NCBI GenBank assembly: GCA_000181795.3
Contig: CM012954.1
Coordinates: 14,648,624 to 14,712,623, forward strand
Direction: 5' to 3'
Length of the DNA stretch: 64,000 bases
Origin: Trichinella spiralis
Taxonomy: Eukaryota > Nematoda > Enoplea > Trichinellida > Trichinellidae
Each line of letters starts with the position of its first letter. Position 1 is the first letter of the stretch. Position numbers and translations under genes: made by a program. The notes under the pieces were generated by a model. That model saw nothing but the letters and a program-made list of their open reading frames with translations. It searched no databases and had not been told where the DNA came from. Positions 1 through 11,300 of this stretch are shown here, one piece after another.

Positions 1-560
1 TGGAAAAAGTAAACTTGGAATAAATTAAATAAACTATTAGCTTAGACAAGGTGCAACGAGTTTAATCATTTTATAAATAGGAAGTAATCTTCTCTAAATA
101 GAATGTTATTAATCCGTAACATGTAGGAAACAATGTATTAAATATGAGATTAATTTTAATATGCTAATTAGAATGTTTAAAATGCAACGTAAATTCAGCA
201 CTGAGTATTTTAATTTTTAATTAGGTTAAATAACGTCACTCGTAACTACACATTTTAGCAGAGAGAGTTTTTTAATTAATGATTAACATACAATGTAAAC
301 ACAAAAGTGGGTCATAATATTTTCTAATTAGGTATAATAACGTCACTCGTAACTACATATTTTAGCAGGGTTTTTTAATAGTTAATTAGAATGTTTTAAA
401 TGGAATGCAAAAAACAACTACTTACAGTAGTCAGTTTCATTTGAAAAGATAAGTAGGCATAATACATTAAATCAATAATGATGAGTTGTAAATCATACGG
501 TAAGTATGCAAACATGAGTTGGTTCTGCAGGACAGTACATTAATATTGAGTATCAGGTGT
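1..560. other. AT-rich non-coding stretch with a local duplication
   Basis: No supportable gene. The stretch is dominated by A/T and contains a duplicated block (listed separately at about 215-400). No reading frame has codon structure, a splice pattern or recognisable protein similarity. Confidence 0.6.
215..400. repeat. Imperfect direct repeat, two copies
   Basis: A block with the core AATAACGTCACTCGTAACTA occurs at about 221-265 and again at about 329-372, each followed by a similar ACA(C/T)ATTTTAGCAG and a T-rich run. The flanking phrase TTAATTAGAATGTTT is also present twice (about 163 and 380), so the duplicated unit is longer than the conserved core. It could be a tandem duplication or terminal parts of a small mobile element. 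No coding content. Confidence 0.7.
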
Positions 561-1432
561 GACGGCAATTTGATGTGCATGAGGCGGCAAGGCTTTGTAG
601 GCGTAACGGTTCACATCTGCCTAGCAACGCACGCCATCTAGTGCGGAAGCTACGTCTTCGGCGGATCAGAATGGCCATCTGGTCCGTCGAGGGTGGATCA
701 GATGGATCCACCCAAGGTCATCTCGGCCAAAATCGTGAGGCCAGCACGTGGGCTAGGAGGCGATGATGCCTTGGGGGTCCCCGGGGCAGGAGGGCGGGGG
801 GCGGCGCGGGGGCGGTCGGGCTGACCGAAAGGCAGGCCTCCACCGCAACCGAAAACTTTTTTTTAAAAAAAATTCACAAAAAAAAGCAACCTTCCCCCCC
901 GCTGAATCGACGAAAACGCGAAATCTCCCCCACCCTCACGATTTTTTCATGGAAAGCGCAAATCTCCCCTCCCTTGTAGACAAGGAAAAATGCAAAATCT
1001 CCCCCACTCTGTTGGGCAGACAAAACGCACAATCTCCCCTCCCCTTGGAGCGGGGAAAAACACTAAACTCCCCGCACATCTGAGGCAGGTGAAACAACTA
1101 AGTCTCACCCGCCTCTTCAGCGCGGAAAGCCTAGGCTTTCCCCGCTCCAGGGAAGAGGAGCGTGCGCTCTGCCTGCCCAAAGAGCAAGGAAGAGTTTGCA
1201 CTCTCCCTTGTCTAAGGGAAGGGAGCTTCACGCTCCAGGATGGGGCCCATTTTTGGTCTCTCCATCCTCCACCTGCATTAAATATTTCAAGTCCCATTTC
1301 CGGCATGTTTGCCATTTCGCAGAACTCATTTATGCCAGACTTTATCTGTTTCTTTGTATTACATTGCACATTTATCTTTTTTTTTGAAAAATAAACTTTT
1401 TCATTAATAAAGAATTGTTGTTGTTGTTGCAT
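560..1432. mobile_element. GC-rich island with ~35-bp degenerate units and a (TTG)n tail; possible non-autonomous retroelement
   Basis: Base composition shifts abruptly: 560-1250 is GC-rich and 760-830 is almost pure G/C, while both flanks are strongly AT-rich. From about 916 to 1235 there are roughly nine degenerate units of 29-36 bp, each with an AATCTCCCC-like segment, a small imperfect palindrome and a GGAAAAACGCA-like linker. The block ends in AATAAAGAATTGTTGTTGTTGTTG (1405-1429), that is, a poly(A)-signal-like motif followed by (TTG)n, which resembles the 3' end of some LINE/SINE families. Frames on both strands stay open over this stretch (for example 947-1432 minus) but encode only the degenerate repeat. 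No reverse transcriptase or transposase is visible, so the element class is inference. Confidence 0.4.
916..1235. repeat. Array of ~9 degenerate 35-bp stem-loop units
   Basis: Successive units begin near 918, 956, 992, 1027, 1063, 1098, 1130, 1160 and 1194. Each contains CTC(C/A)C(C/T) followed by a short inverted repeat, for example CCTTGTAGACAAGG at 971-984 and CCCTTGTCTAAGGG at 1205-1218. The palindromes differ from unit to unit while the linker is conserved. Units are too degenerate and too short for a CRISPR array, and the context is eukaryotic. Confidence 0.55.
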
Positions 1433-2369
1433 TGTTCTTGATTTATATTAAAGGAAAAAAAATTTTTTTTCTTACTTTTAAATAGATTATTAATTTACAT
1501 GTGTTACGTGTATTATTTCATTTTCCCCCATTTTAACTGTTTTGTTTTTGTTCCTATAAACTAATTAATATTGCTGGCTGGCAACTAGTAATGGCAAACA
1601 TGATTTTTCCCCTTTTAACTAATCCTACATGATCATCATCGTCAAGAAATAACGCAGTATTGGTCTTTTTGTTACGTCTGTGTATTGTGTTCTTTGTAAT
1701 GAACAACCTTTCCCCACTCGACTTTGCCCAAATCGTATCTTCTCCAACGTGCCAATACTTACCTCACTTGACCATCGAACGGAATTGACCAACGAACGCA
1801 ATTGACCAACAAACGATTCGATCCAACCTATCCACAACCTTTCACCGATCTTGGCTTTCTCCACTTGTCTCCTTTCTTCTCCATTTGTATTATTTTTCCA
1901 TGGTTTATTACGTGTTTACTTATATGTATGCAATGCTTTCATGTGTCAGAGATTTTACAATGTCAAACTCAAAATAAAAGAATCAGAGAAAAAATATTGG
2001 CTAAAATAAATTGAAAAAACATGCAAATGTAGATTATAAGAAGAAAAAAAGTGAAAATAAAAAAGAATCAAAAAAATAATAGGAGAAATTCAAAAATGAA
2101 TACAATGTATAAAATAAAGTAGGGAAAAATAAAGTTTGAATGAATGTTTGAAGTTTAACATTTTGAAAAATAAAAATAAAATAAAAAGAATTTGCTCTAG
2201 AAAGTGTTCAAAATCAAATTATGTAAGAAAAGGAAAACAAAAATTTCAAATTAAATAGAAATCAAAAATTATTTCGACACATGAAAGCAGTTGCATACAT
2301 AAATTTTGCTGCGTGAAAGACCAAGTACTGCATTAATTCAAAACTCAGCCATGTAGGTTGGTCGTTAAC
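1433..2369. other. AT-rich intergenic sequence
   Basis: No gene seen. Includes a short near-tandem GACCAACGAACGCAATT-type motif at about 1785-1815 and a long purine-rich, A-rich tract at 1970-2270. Reading frames here are short and lack splice or homology support. Confidence 0.5.
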
Positions 2370-2459
2370 TTAATTACAACTATGGGATAACTTCGCCCTT
2401 CGAAGTATCCCAATCCCAGACCTACAGAATTGGGGTCCCAGGAACTTTGTCTTCTCTTG

Positions 2460-2585
2460 TCTGCTTCGTGTGGTCCTCGATCTGCTTCGTGTGGTCCTCG
2501 ATCTGCTTCGTGTCGTCCTCGATCTGCTTCGTGTCGTCCTCGATCTGCTTCGTGCCGTCCGCGATCTGCCTCGTGTGGTCCGCGT
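2460..2585. repeat. 21-bp minisatellite, six copies
   Basis: Six head-to-tail copies of a 21-bp unit beginning TCTGCTTCGTGTGGTCCTCG start at 2460, 2481, 2502, 2523, 2544 and 2565, with a few substitutions (G/C at the TGTGG/TGTCG position, T/C elsewhere). Because 21 is divisible by three, the array is open on both strands; on the minus strand it reads as heptads of Arg-Ser-Arg-Thr-Thr-Arg-Ser type. There is no start or splice support for this reading, so it is annotated as a repeat and not as a gene. Confidence 0.9.
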
Positions 2586-2595
2586 TTTCACTTTT

Positions 2596-3286
2596 TCTTC
2601 ACATCTGTAAAAATGATAAACATTAAATTATCAATATTGTCGCTTTATTACATATAAAAATTCAGAATTTGAAAACTGAATTTTAAAAGCGATGATGTTT
2701 CTCAATTTCTATGAAAGATACCTTTAACAAAATTAGCATACCACGTTTTGAAAAAATGTAGCAGCCAGAAAAATTGAAAGCTACTGAGCAACGAAAATCT
2801 AATTTCAGTAGATGCTGAACGCTGTAATAAACTCAGAGAACGTTTAACGACGTTACTGCTTGCCACGTAGGTCAAGCAAACAAGCGCACTATTATTGATG
2901 ATAAGGCAATTTTCAAACGACCCTTATTTGCATAAAGGTACGCTAGAAACTAACGTTTCAGTGCAATTGGAAAAAGTCATCGTTGATGAATTCTAACCTA
3001 ACTCTGGCGTAATCGAAATTATAAACATTCATGTACAGAAAAACATTAATATAGTCGATGGTCAGTGTTAAATTACATTTATTTCAACTGATTTGAAAAA
3101 AAAAGAGCTCAAATGCGCAGTTAAATTCATCTAATGAGGACTATTTTGAAATTCAGAATTGAAAAAATAAATACAACTTACTGAAATGGATGCCATCACA
3201 GCTTTCATGTAAATCATGTATTGAAATGCAGATGATTTAATTTGAAGAAATAAAACAATAAAAACAAAAAACAAAGCCGTTTTCAT
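2596..3286 (-). CDS. Candidate small secreted peptide gene (three exons, speculative)
   Basis: The ATG at 3286 opens a textbook signal peptide (MKTALFFVFIVLFLQIKSSA) and the exon ends at a GTAAGT donor (exon 3182-3286, 35 codons). A phase-compatible exon follows at about 2730-2829 with acceptor TTTATTACAG and donor GTATCT. A third short exon near 2596-2610 would then reach a stop after about seven codons, giving a peptide of roughly 75 residues. The 21-bp minisatellite would lie in or just past the 3' end. No family is recognised. The signal-peptide exon with its donor is the only strong part; the rest rests on phase and splice consensus. Confidence 0.3.
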
Positions 3287-3408
3287 TGTTATTCCATGAT
3301 CTTCATCGCAAGGAAAGAGCCATTGCGCACTCGCACCGCACACCGTACGCCAACAATCATTGAAACTAAGGTCACGTCAACCTACGTATAGCAGTGAAAT
3401 AAAAATTT

Positions 3409-3943
3409 GCATACATTTTCTGATAAACAAGTCTTACTGTGGCGACTTTGAAGTACGTTGAGCAAACAAAAATTTTCACGACTTTTAATCTAAAATCACA
3501 CCAAAAGTATTGTATGAATTGCGACTTTACGAAAATACTTATTATGTGCTTCTCGACTACTAAATACCATTGAGTTGCTTAAATAATGCAATTTAAATGA
3601 AATTTTATAGATATCTTAAAAGTTACGCTAGTGGTGAGCTGTAGCTGCAAAGTAAACAAACGTCAAGGCCACGGTTAAAAATTTGCATGTTAACGAGACG
3701 ACGCCTAACAATGATGTTATAATTTCATCTATAGAAGATACTTCGTTTAAATTTGCTTTTTTTGTCAATTAAACAGTTTCTCGTAGTCGAGAAGAACATA
3801 ATAATTACTATTGTTTTGTCTGTAAATTTGCAACTCATACAATCTTTATCGTGGGGTTTTGGATTAAAAGTCGTGAAAATTTTTGTTTGCTTAACGTAGT
3901 GAAAAGCAGCCACAGTAGGACTTGTTTACCAGAAAATTATGCC
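3409..3943. mobile_element. Fold-back inverted repeat (MITE-like)
   Basis: The left arm (about 3409-3618) and right arm (about 3721-3943) are reverse complements of each other with roughly 75-85% identity and small indels. Conserved landmarks include ATTAAAAGTCGTGAAAATTT on the right arm with its complement on the left, GTAGTCGAGAAG...ACATAATAA near the inner ends, and CTTGTTTA(C/T)CAGAAAAT at the outer ends. A spacer of about 100 bp separates the arms. No protein is encoded. This architecture fits a non-autonomous fold-back/MITE DNA element or an old inverted duplication; no clear target-site duplication was seen. Confidence 0.75.
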
Positions 3944-4978
3944 AAGAATTAATATTCCAAGAAACGTAAAACGCTAAAAGCTTTAACTTTCTCACATTTG
4001 GAGCTATAAAATAGACTGCTACAGCTATAAAAAATATTCTAATATCATTATGTTACGGATGCAGATGCACAATATGAATATATTTTAGAATATACTCAGT
4101 AAATAACCTACTTATATTTAATTGATTTACTGTGTGTCCTACAGTTGTAAAAAAAGGATTGTCTGTTCGGTTCTTAACTTCATTTTTATATAAGATGAAA
4201 AAAATTTTCACCCCAGTGAAGTTGAGTCAAAATATTAACGGAAACATATTTGTAAAGAAGTACATTTCGATAATGGATAATTTTCCAAAAGACGCATAAA
4301 ATAAATAATTTCATGTCACTCAGCGCAGTAGCGCGGCGTCAGCGTCGTGGTGGCAACCATTTGCACCCGTGGCTTTGCCGCTTGTGTGCTTGCCTCATCT
4401 TGCCGTCTCCCTTCATTTGCTCCTTCTACAATGCTATTTATTTTAATAGTGTAATATTCGTTTTAATTTCAATGTTAGAATCAGACAAATACAAACTTGT
4501 AGTTATTACGCAGAATGATCTCGACTTATTGAACACAACAACAACAACAACAACAACAGCAATATCGCTCTATATCAGATTGTCACTGCAACAAGCAGCT
4601 CACGAATGCCACTTTTTCGTGGTCTTTCCACCAATCACATTACACACGTCTACATAGACAGATCGCTGTACAAAGCCCAATCAGGAAATCTACAATATCT
4701 AGACGGATGCAGTTGAAAGTTGATTCCGCACTATAAAATAATTCATTAACAGTTAGCAATTAAAAACAGCCAATTGAACCTTCGAAATCTATCGTCATTT
4801 TTAAGGTGTACTGATTGATGAAACGTTTTTTCCTTTTAAAGAAAACCGATTGTTGATGTCGTATAATAATTGTGCATGTCAAAGTATTTGTGCAGAAATG
4901 TTGTTATGCTAATAAATATGCTTTCAACAAAGCGATGGATAATGCACGCAGTGCACCAACGTACATTGCAACCCTTTT
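3944..4978. other. Intergenic region with (AAC)n microsatellite
   Basis: No gene supported. A perfect (AAC)n run lies at about 4534-4558. The frame at 4313-4657 plus is open for 114 codons but runs through the microsatellite and has no homology or splice support. Confidence 0.5.
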
Positions 4979-6106
4979 TCAAACAGAATTAGCTAATAAT
5001 GTGAGAAACAAAAAATTGCAGCAAAAACTGAGCGCAATAGTTATGATGCAAAAGCCACGTAATTTAGGTGCAACATTTACAAGTTGTGCAAGAGACCATG
5101 ATCGAAGTGCTTTTGATGTCTTGTGATTCATGTTGTTCAACCTCAGCTTTGTGCAATTAGCAGGCAATGGAAGAAGTTTGCTTTCCAGAAATGCTTCCAT
5201 CATTTTAAACATCGCTCCACGACCAGCGTCGATCAACTTGCGAAAAACACTTGACACCGCTGGACAATGTTCCATAACTGATTTGGTGAAACAATCAGAA
5301 AAGCGATCATGCAAGCTGTAAAAGCAAAAGCAACAGCTTCACAGTAAACAAATAAAAAACTTGCCATTTCCAGACGTTTTAAGTCAATGGATTCAATGGA
5401 AAGTTGATTTTCAAAAAATGAAAAAAATTACTCACCTGCAAAGACGGCCCAATTTATTCCACAGTAGTAATGTAGAATTCACAAACGGAAGATCAACAAC
5501 AATAATTGTCGTTTCGTCCAGCAATGACGAGCACGGACTGAGTATTTGGCGCCATAACTTTGACAAGCAGTCTGCATTTTCAAAAATCTCTAAGAAATTT
5601 GATTTCATTTACAGAAAATTTGTCACATTAATGGATGATCAAATATGGAATTATTATTCTGGAACTGTCGGTGTTAATTGAATTGTTGCCATTTCATTGT
5701 GGAAAAGAAGAAGCGGAGCAAAATTTTGCAAACCTTTCAGACTAGCTTTGCCGCATATTGTCTGCCAGTGACTAGCACCTAAGGTTAGAATACGCCGAGA
5801 CAAGCTGTAACGATTACAGCCTGCCACACAAGTACGATACTGAGAAGCAGCTGCGCAAGATTTATCCAGATGCTTCGGAAAGTCACGCAACATTACCGCT
5901 GATATTTGGACAAAACTGAAGCGACCGCTAACTTCCATGAAATTTTTCTGCAATTCATTCTTGCACTCATTCAAACAATTGTGCATTTCACAACTGACAA
6001 GCAAAATGCCTAAACACGTATAAAAGAACAAATCATATTTGTTTTTATCTATTCATTTCTTTTTACCTAAAAAAGCCAACTTCAACAGGTGCTGATGAGC
6101 TGCCAT
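4979..6106 (-). CDS. Secreted Cys-rich protein, nematode CPG4-like (4 exons, 268 aa)
   Basis: Hand-joined exons 6067-6106, 5734-6009, 5436-5589 and 4979-5315 keep phase throughout (807 nt) with GT donors and AG acceptors. The product begins with a clear signal peptide (MAAHQHLLKLAFLGILLVSC). An all-helical ectodomain follows with regularly spaced cysteines: CLNEC at about 25-29, later a CVAGC pair, then IC, DC, PC, LC, DC, HC and NC. It ends in a hydrophobic segment of about 20 residues that could serve as a GPI-attachment signal or membrane anchor. The Cys spacing resembles the chondroitin proteoglycan 4 domain found in many nematode secreted proteins; this family call is from recollection of the pattern. 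A TTTATTTAG acceptor lies 9 nt before the ATG. Confidence 0.7.
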
Positions 6107-6137
6107 ATTCTTTGGCTAAATAAAAATAAATAAATAA

Positions 6138-6199
<62 letters not shown>

Positions 6200-8363
6200 A
6201 AACTATACACATGCATACAAAATATGCCACTGTTTGCTTCTCAAAGACAAAAACAATATTTCAAATATAAAGCGTTCAACTAGTAAATGTCGATCATTTC
6301 ATTCAATGGCAAATTGAAGATTGAATCATCCATCGGATATATATATATAAATATAAATTGTAATTGAAGTTAAATTAAAAATGAAGTAAAATACTACACC
6401 AATGCCGGTTAATCAGCAGCTGACAATCAGACGAACCTCACTTATATGATCAAAAAGGGACTAATTTTCCCTGAAAACTTTGTAGCACGGCTATAAAATC
6501 TTTTCGCCTGAAAAACATACGCTAAAATTGATTTGAATAATCAAAATCACAACCACAAAATATTTCTGCTTCTTTTAACACGCCGCTCGCTCATTTATCG
6601 AATTTTGGATGCTTTTCCTTCGCTAAATAAATACAAATAAATTTATAATAACTGCAAATCATACATGCCAATAATATATTAATTCAGATGTATTCAAATT
6701 CCCCAAAAAAATATTCATTCATCAAATCATTCCAATCTGCTCAGTAATTTTTTAAATTAGCAAAATGCAAACAATGAAAAATAAATCGATATTTCTTCTA
6801 ACAAGTAACTTTAAAACCACTGCTCAAATTAAAATCGTACTTCATATATCGTTAACGCCCAATCGTCCGCTTCGCAGTTTTCATCAACCTTAACAACTCA
6901 AATGTGGCTACTTCAGCTGCTGAATGCCGTCGATTCAAAAAATGTCTTCGTCGTTGCTGAGGCACGAACTTCTATATTCATTAAAGTTTCCATTACCCTC
7001 TGTGAAAATTCCACTTTACAAGAAAAACATACCACACAGATTGCCAGTAGATTTCAACCAAAGTTATGTCATATAATATTACACTTATTGTCTATTCATT
7101 AAAATGTAAGTATAACACTTTAAAGTGAAATTAGTGAATAAATTCTGAACCACTGAAAATAAATTAACAGAGACCGGAAAATTTTCCAATGCATAAAAGC
7201 TAATGAAAACGTTGAAAATATAGCAAAATTGAAGTGATATGCTTCAAATACAAAAACTTACTGTATGAGAAAAAAATGCTGGATGTATTTCATCAATTTG
7301 CCAAAAAATAAAACAAAAATGAACAGCATACTTGCCGTGAAACAATCTGAAAGCAACTTATTTAAACGATCATTATCGGATCACCAAATTATCTGCTAGC
7401 ACGCAAAAAAAAGTTGATAAAAAATTGCAAAACGAAGCAAAAGTTAAAGTGCAACAGATCTTACAATAATGTTGTTTGCCTTCTTTTCTACACTGAATAG
7501 TAGTAGTTTAATTGGTAATTCTACCGTATGGCATCAATGAGCGTCGGATTAAATATGGCATGAATGAATGCAAATCGCTTTTTCCGCTATTCTTTTATGC
7601 CACCACTACTGTGCTATAACTTACTTTCCCATGCTTCTTTCATACAAACTTATTCTGCGTTTTAATGTACGCGTTCCATGTTGCTAAAATAATATTATAT
7701 GCAATCTTTCGAAACTTTTTCAAATAACCGTAATCAAAATTCGACGATTTGCCAACCATCAGAAATAAAATCAATAAGCTGAATGAAAGTGGAAATCGCT
7801 TCAAATAAAACCGACCTTTTTTGCCTTATCGACTACAACTGCCTTAAAATTGATGCTTGTATCGCTGAAATAAAAATCGATGAAATATAATCAACAGTAT
7901 AAAATATTGTTTAAAAATCTGTCTGGACCACAGCAGCATGCAATTATTGCAATTATTTCAACTCACAAAACAGGCATGTAAAGCAGACATGTGATCGACC
8001 ACAGTAAGGTGCAACAGTGTCACCCCCCTCCCCCTATTCTACAGCAGTGCTCGATGGAAAAAGGACTCTTTAAGCCTTACAAATTACTTTTAAAAACAGT
8101 TTTACATAAATTTTAAAAATAACAGTTTACTTACGAGAAGATAAAAAGCAAAACAGATGATGAAGAGTAATTTAGTTAGAAAAGAAAGATAAAAATTTGA
8201 ATACGGTTGAGTGATCAAAAGAATGAGTAGGATGATGATGGATAGATAATATGGAAAGTTAAGGCCAAAGGACAAAATTCAAATAATAAGTCATAATAAG
8301 CTGAAACAGAAAATGAAATGAAAAAAAAACAAATACTGAGCATTTTGTAACGGCGGTAATCAG
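6107..8363. other. Intergenic region with (TA)n microsatellite
   Basis: No supportable gene in about 2.2 kb. A long perfect (TA)n run occupies 6140-6191. Frames such as 6902-7102 plus lack splice, homology or compositional support. The 3' part probably includes the Raptor 3' UTR and terminator, but no AATAAA stands out near the stop. Confidence 0.5.
6140..6191. repeat. (TA)n microsatellite
   Basis: About 26 uninterrupted TA dinucleotides between the CPG4-like gene and the Raptor gene. Confidence 0.95.
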
Positions 8364-11300
8364 TCAAGGACGGAGACCGTAGAGTGAGAATTGGCCATCC
8401 TGTTCAGCTAAGCCGATGCTCACTTGAACAGGATGAAAACGTAAAGCTGCAAGACGACCCAGTGTCGTTGTCATGTTCGAAACATCCGGTCTGAATAGAC
8501 CCATGGATTTTCCATCGAAGTTGATCAAATCAACCTGCGCGCCGTTCCAAGCGGCAATCAGAGGATAGTTACGGTGCACATCGAAAGAGCTACGACATCG
8601 AACGCCGACATCTTTGAACAATACCGGCTCTCGATACATCCGCGGCTCCCAGATGCACAACTGACCACTACGACTGGCGGCCACAAGACGTCCTCCTCCT
8701 CCGCCGCCGCCGCCGACGGATGCTTGTTCCAAATGGACTTTGAAAACTGCACGTCCCAAATCCCGCAGAGTCATGATGCGAGAATCGGATGTCGGCAAGC
8801 GACGATCGAATAGTCGAACTGACCCGTCACTACAACCTGCAGCTGTCAAATGATGTCCGTTGGAATCGGCTGACAAAGAGCACACGTACGTATCTCCGCC
8901 GGCACCCACTTTGAGCTCAGCCAATTTCAGCTCCGTGTGCGCATCCCACAATATTATATTTCTACAATGGAAAGTGAAATTTGAAAACCGATCAAAAATG
9001 AACTTTTTATGTGCTTTAACGTGCGTGCAAAAAAGGATGCGACGAAACACTGAAATGCAAAAACAAACTTTCTCTCCTGCGCATGTTGCTTTTCTCAACT
9101 TTTTTTAAAAATAATTTACATAATCATCTTACGGAAAACATTTTCCACTTGTGCGTGAAACGAAATCTGATTGCTCACCTGAAATCGCCAGCGGCAAACA
9201 ACAAACCCGGATCTTGTTCCCAGAAATAGCAGGTGAATGGCTTGGTGTGAAAACGCCGCGCATCGTCGGCGCACATCCAAGCTGTGAGCAATGCGAAATC
9301 AATACTTCCCTTTGGCACTTTGCTGGTCAAGTCGGGCTCGTTGATCAAACGCACATCCCAGACGCGCACTTCGCCGCAGTCGGTTCCGGTGAGGATGAAG
9401 CCGTGCGTGTAGGGATTCACGAAAGTCAAGTAAACAAGATTGCCGGACAAATCGCTACCACTCTGACCAGTGTACGAGGTCGAAGAGTTGTCGAAATGCG
9501 CCACAACGCTGCCTTTGTTGCAATTCCAAACGGTCACTGAGTCTCGTTCACCGATGCACAGCAACGGCTCCAAAGGCAAGAATTCCATGCACGTTGCGGG
9601 AAAATCGTTTTTATACGTCCAAAGTTTTCCGTACTTCTTCCTTTTATCTCTAAGTAAACTACCAAAAGAAAAATTTTTTATTTTAAATCACGAATTCACT
9701 TTGTACCTCTCCGTCTATCTATATCTACATCTATATATATATATATATATATAGATCAGTGCTTAAATTTCTCAAACTATCTATATCATCAACTGAACTA
9801 AAAGTTCAAAAATAGACTCTTTGTAAAATATGTAAAATAAAAAAACAACAACACAGGAATAATAAAAGAAAATGGCTCACTTCCATTCAATACTGCTATG
9901 TTGATGAATTAAGCTGATTCGATCGGCGATGAAACTGGGAAGAATTCGCTGCGTGGTCCGCGGCTGCGCGTTTAAAGCAGCGGGTGACGGTGCACTGCTT
10001 TCGGAAAGCAAGTAGAACATTGGAGATCGAAACTGCTGTGCACAAGTTGACAAGTAGTCAGTTTTCATCACTGGTTCACCGTCGACAGGTGGGCTAAGTA
10101 TGCTTGCCGCTGTGGTTCCAATTTCCCTCTCCGGGGCCAAATGTCGTCTCGTTTCTGGACTTGCCTCGCTCGAGTGGACACTGGACTCACTTGCTGGACC
10201 GTCGCCGAACACCGGCCGACGAGGATTGGTGTAAATGGCCGAATATGTGCACAGCGTGATCGGCGACACTCCCATTGGTGATTCACAACCTTGAATATTG
10301 CATGGTTCAATGAAGATCAATTTTCAAAGTGCAAAACAAACAAACAAATAAATAATCACCACCGCTGTTGCCGTTGCCATCGTTCACCAGCTGCTGCTGG
10401 TGGTGATCGTGCGTGCCGCTGAAACTGAACTTCGGCCTGGGACTGGGATGTTGTCCGGCCGTACCGTTGTCCGGGCTCGAGTGGAAGTAGCCGGCCGTGG
10501 ATCGACGTCGAACAGGCAAACTGTCAACGCTGTCCTGGTGGCCAACGGATGACAATAGCCGAAGATTCTGCACAGATCGGTCGACGTATTTGAAAAGCCT
10601 GTGCGCTAGTCGAGACACTTCAATGTCGGGGTCGTACAAGAATTTCAACACCGCTCGCCAAACGCTCACGTAGACGTTGTTCACATTGACCAACGCCGCC
10701 GGACCAATGGAACGATGCCTGCGGACTTCCCGGCGGCTGAGAACAGTTATCGTTTCCTGAGACGATTGTTCTTGTTTCGAATTGTCCACTTTCTGGTGCT
10801 CCTGGGATGATCTAGCCAATCCGAATAGCCACGACACGGATTTTCGAGAGCTCGGGCGAACCAGTGGAACTTAACAAATAAATCAGATATGTATTATCAT
10901 CAAATATTTTTTCTCGTCCACAACGCGAACCAATCGATCAGAACAATCGAATTGGAATAATGGAATTAATTAACAAATAATTCTTACTGTTGATCATAGA
11001 ATTCGAAGACGAATTCAGTGATGAAGAAACAGCCGTGAGAAGCGGTTGAAACAACAAACTGGTCGATTTTACCAAAGTAGACGAGTCGACGTTGGCGGCA
11101 ACTGGACTGGAAGAGATGCCAAAGTTACGGGTACGCTGCTGTTGTTGAGGTGAAAACGAAGCAAGACTATTGCTACTACCATTGCTGAGATTGTGGTGAT
11201 TATGATTATTGCTGTTGTTGTTGTTATTGTTATTATTGCCAACAATAGTAGCAGTTGTGACCGTATAAGATGATACAAGTTCGTGGTGTTGGTGCCGTCG

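Noticed and set aside
916..1235. CRISPR-like appearance of regularly spaced repeats
   Set aside because: Units are contiguous and degenerate, lack unique spacers and cas genes, and sit in a eukaryotic intron-rich context.
947..1432. 161-codon minus frame across the GC-rich island
   Set aside because: It encodes only the degenerate ~35-bp repeat, with other frames equally open. No protein domain or splice signal.
5361..5681. 106-codon plus-strand frame
   Set aside because: Overlaps exon 3 of the minus-strand CPG4-like gene, whose four-exon phase closes exactly.
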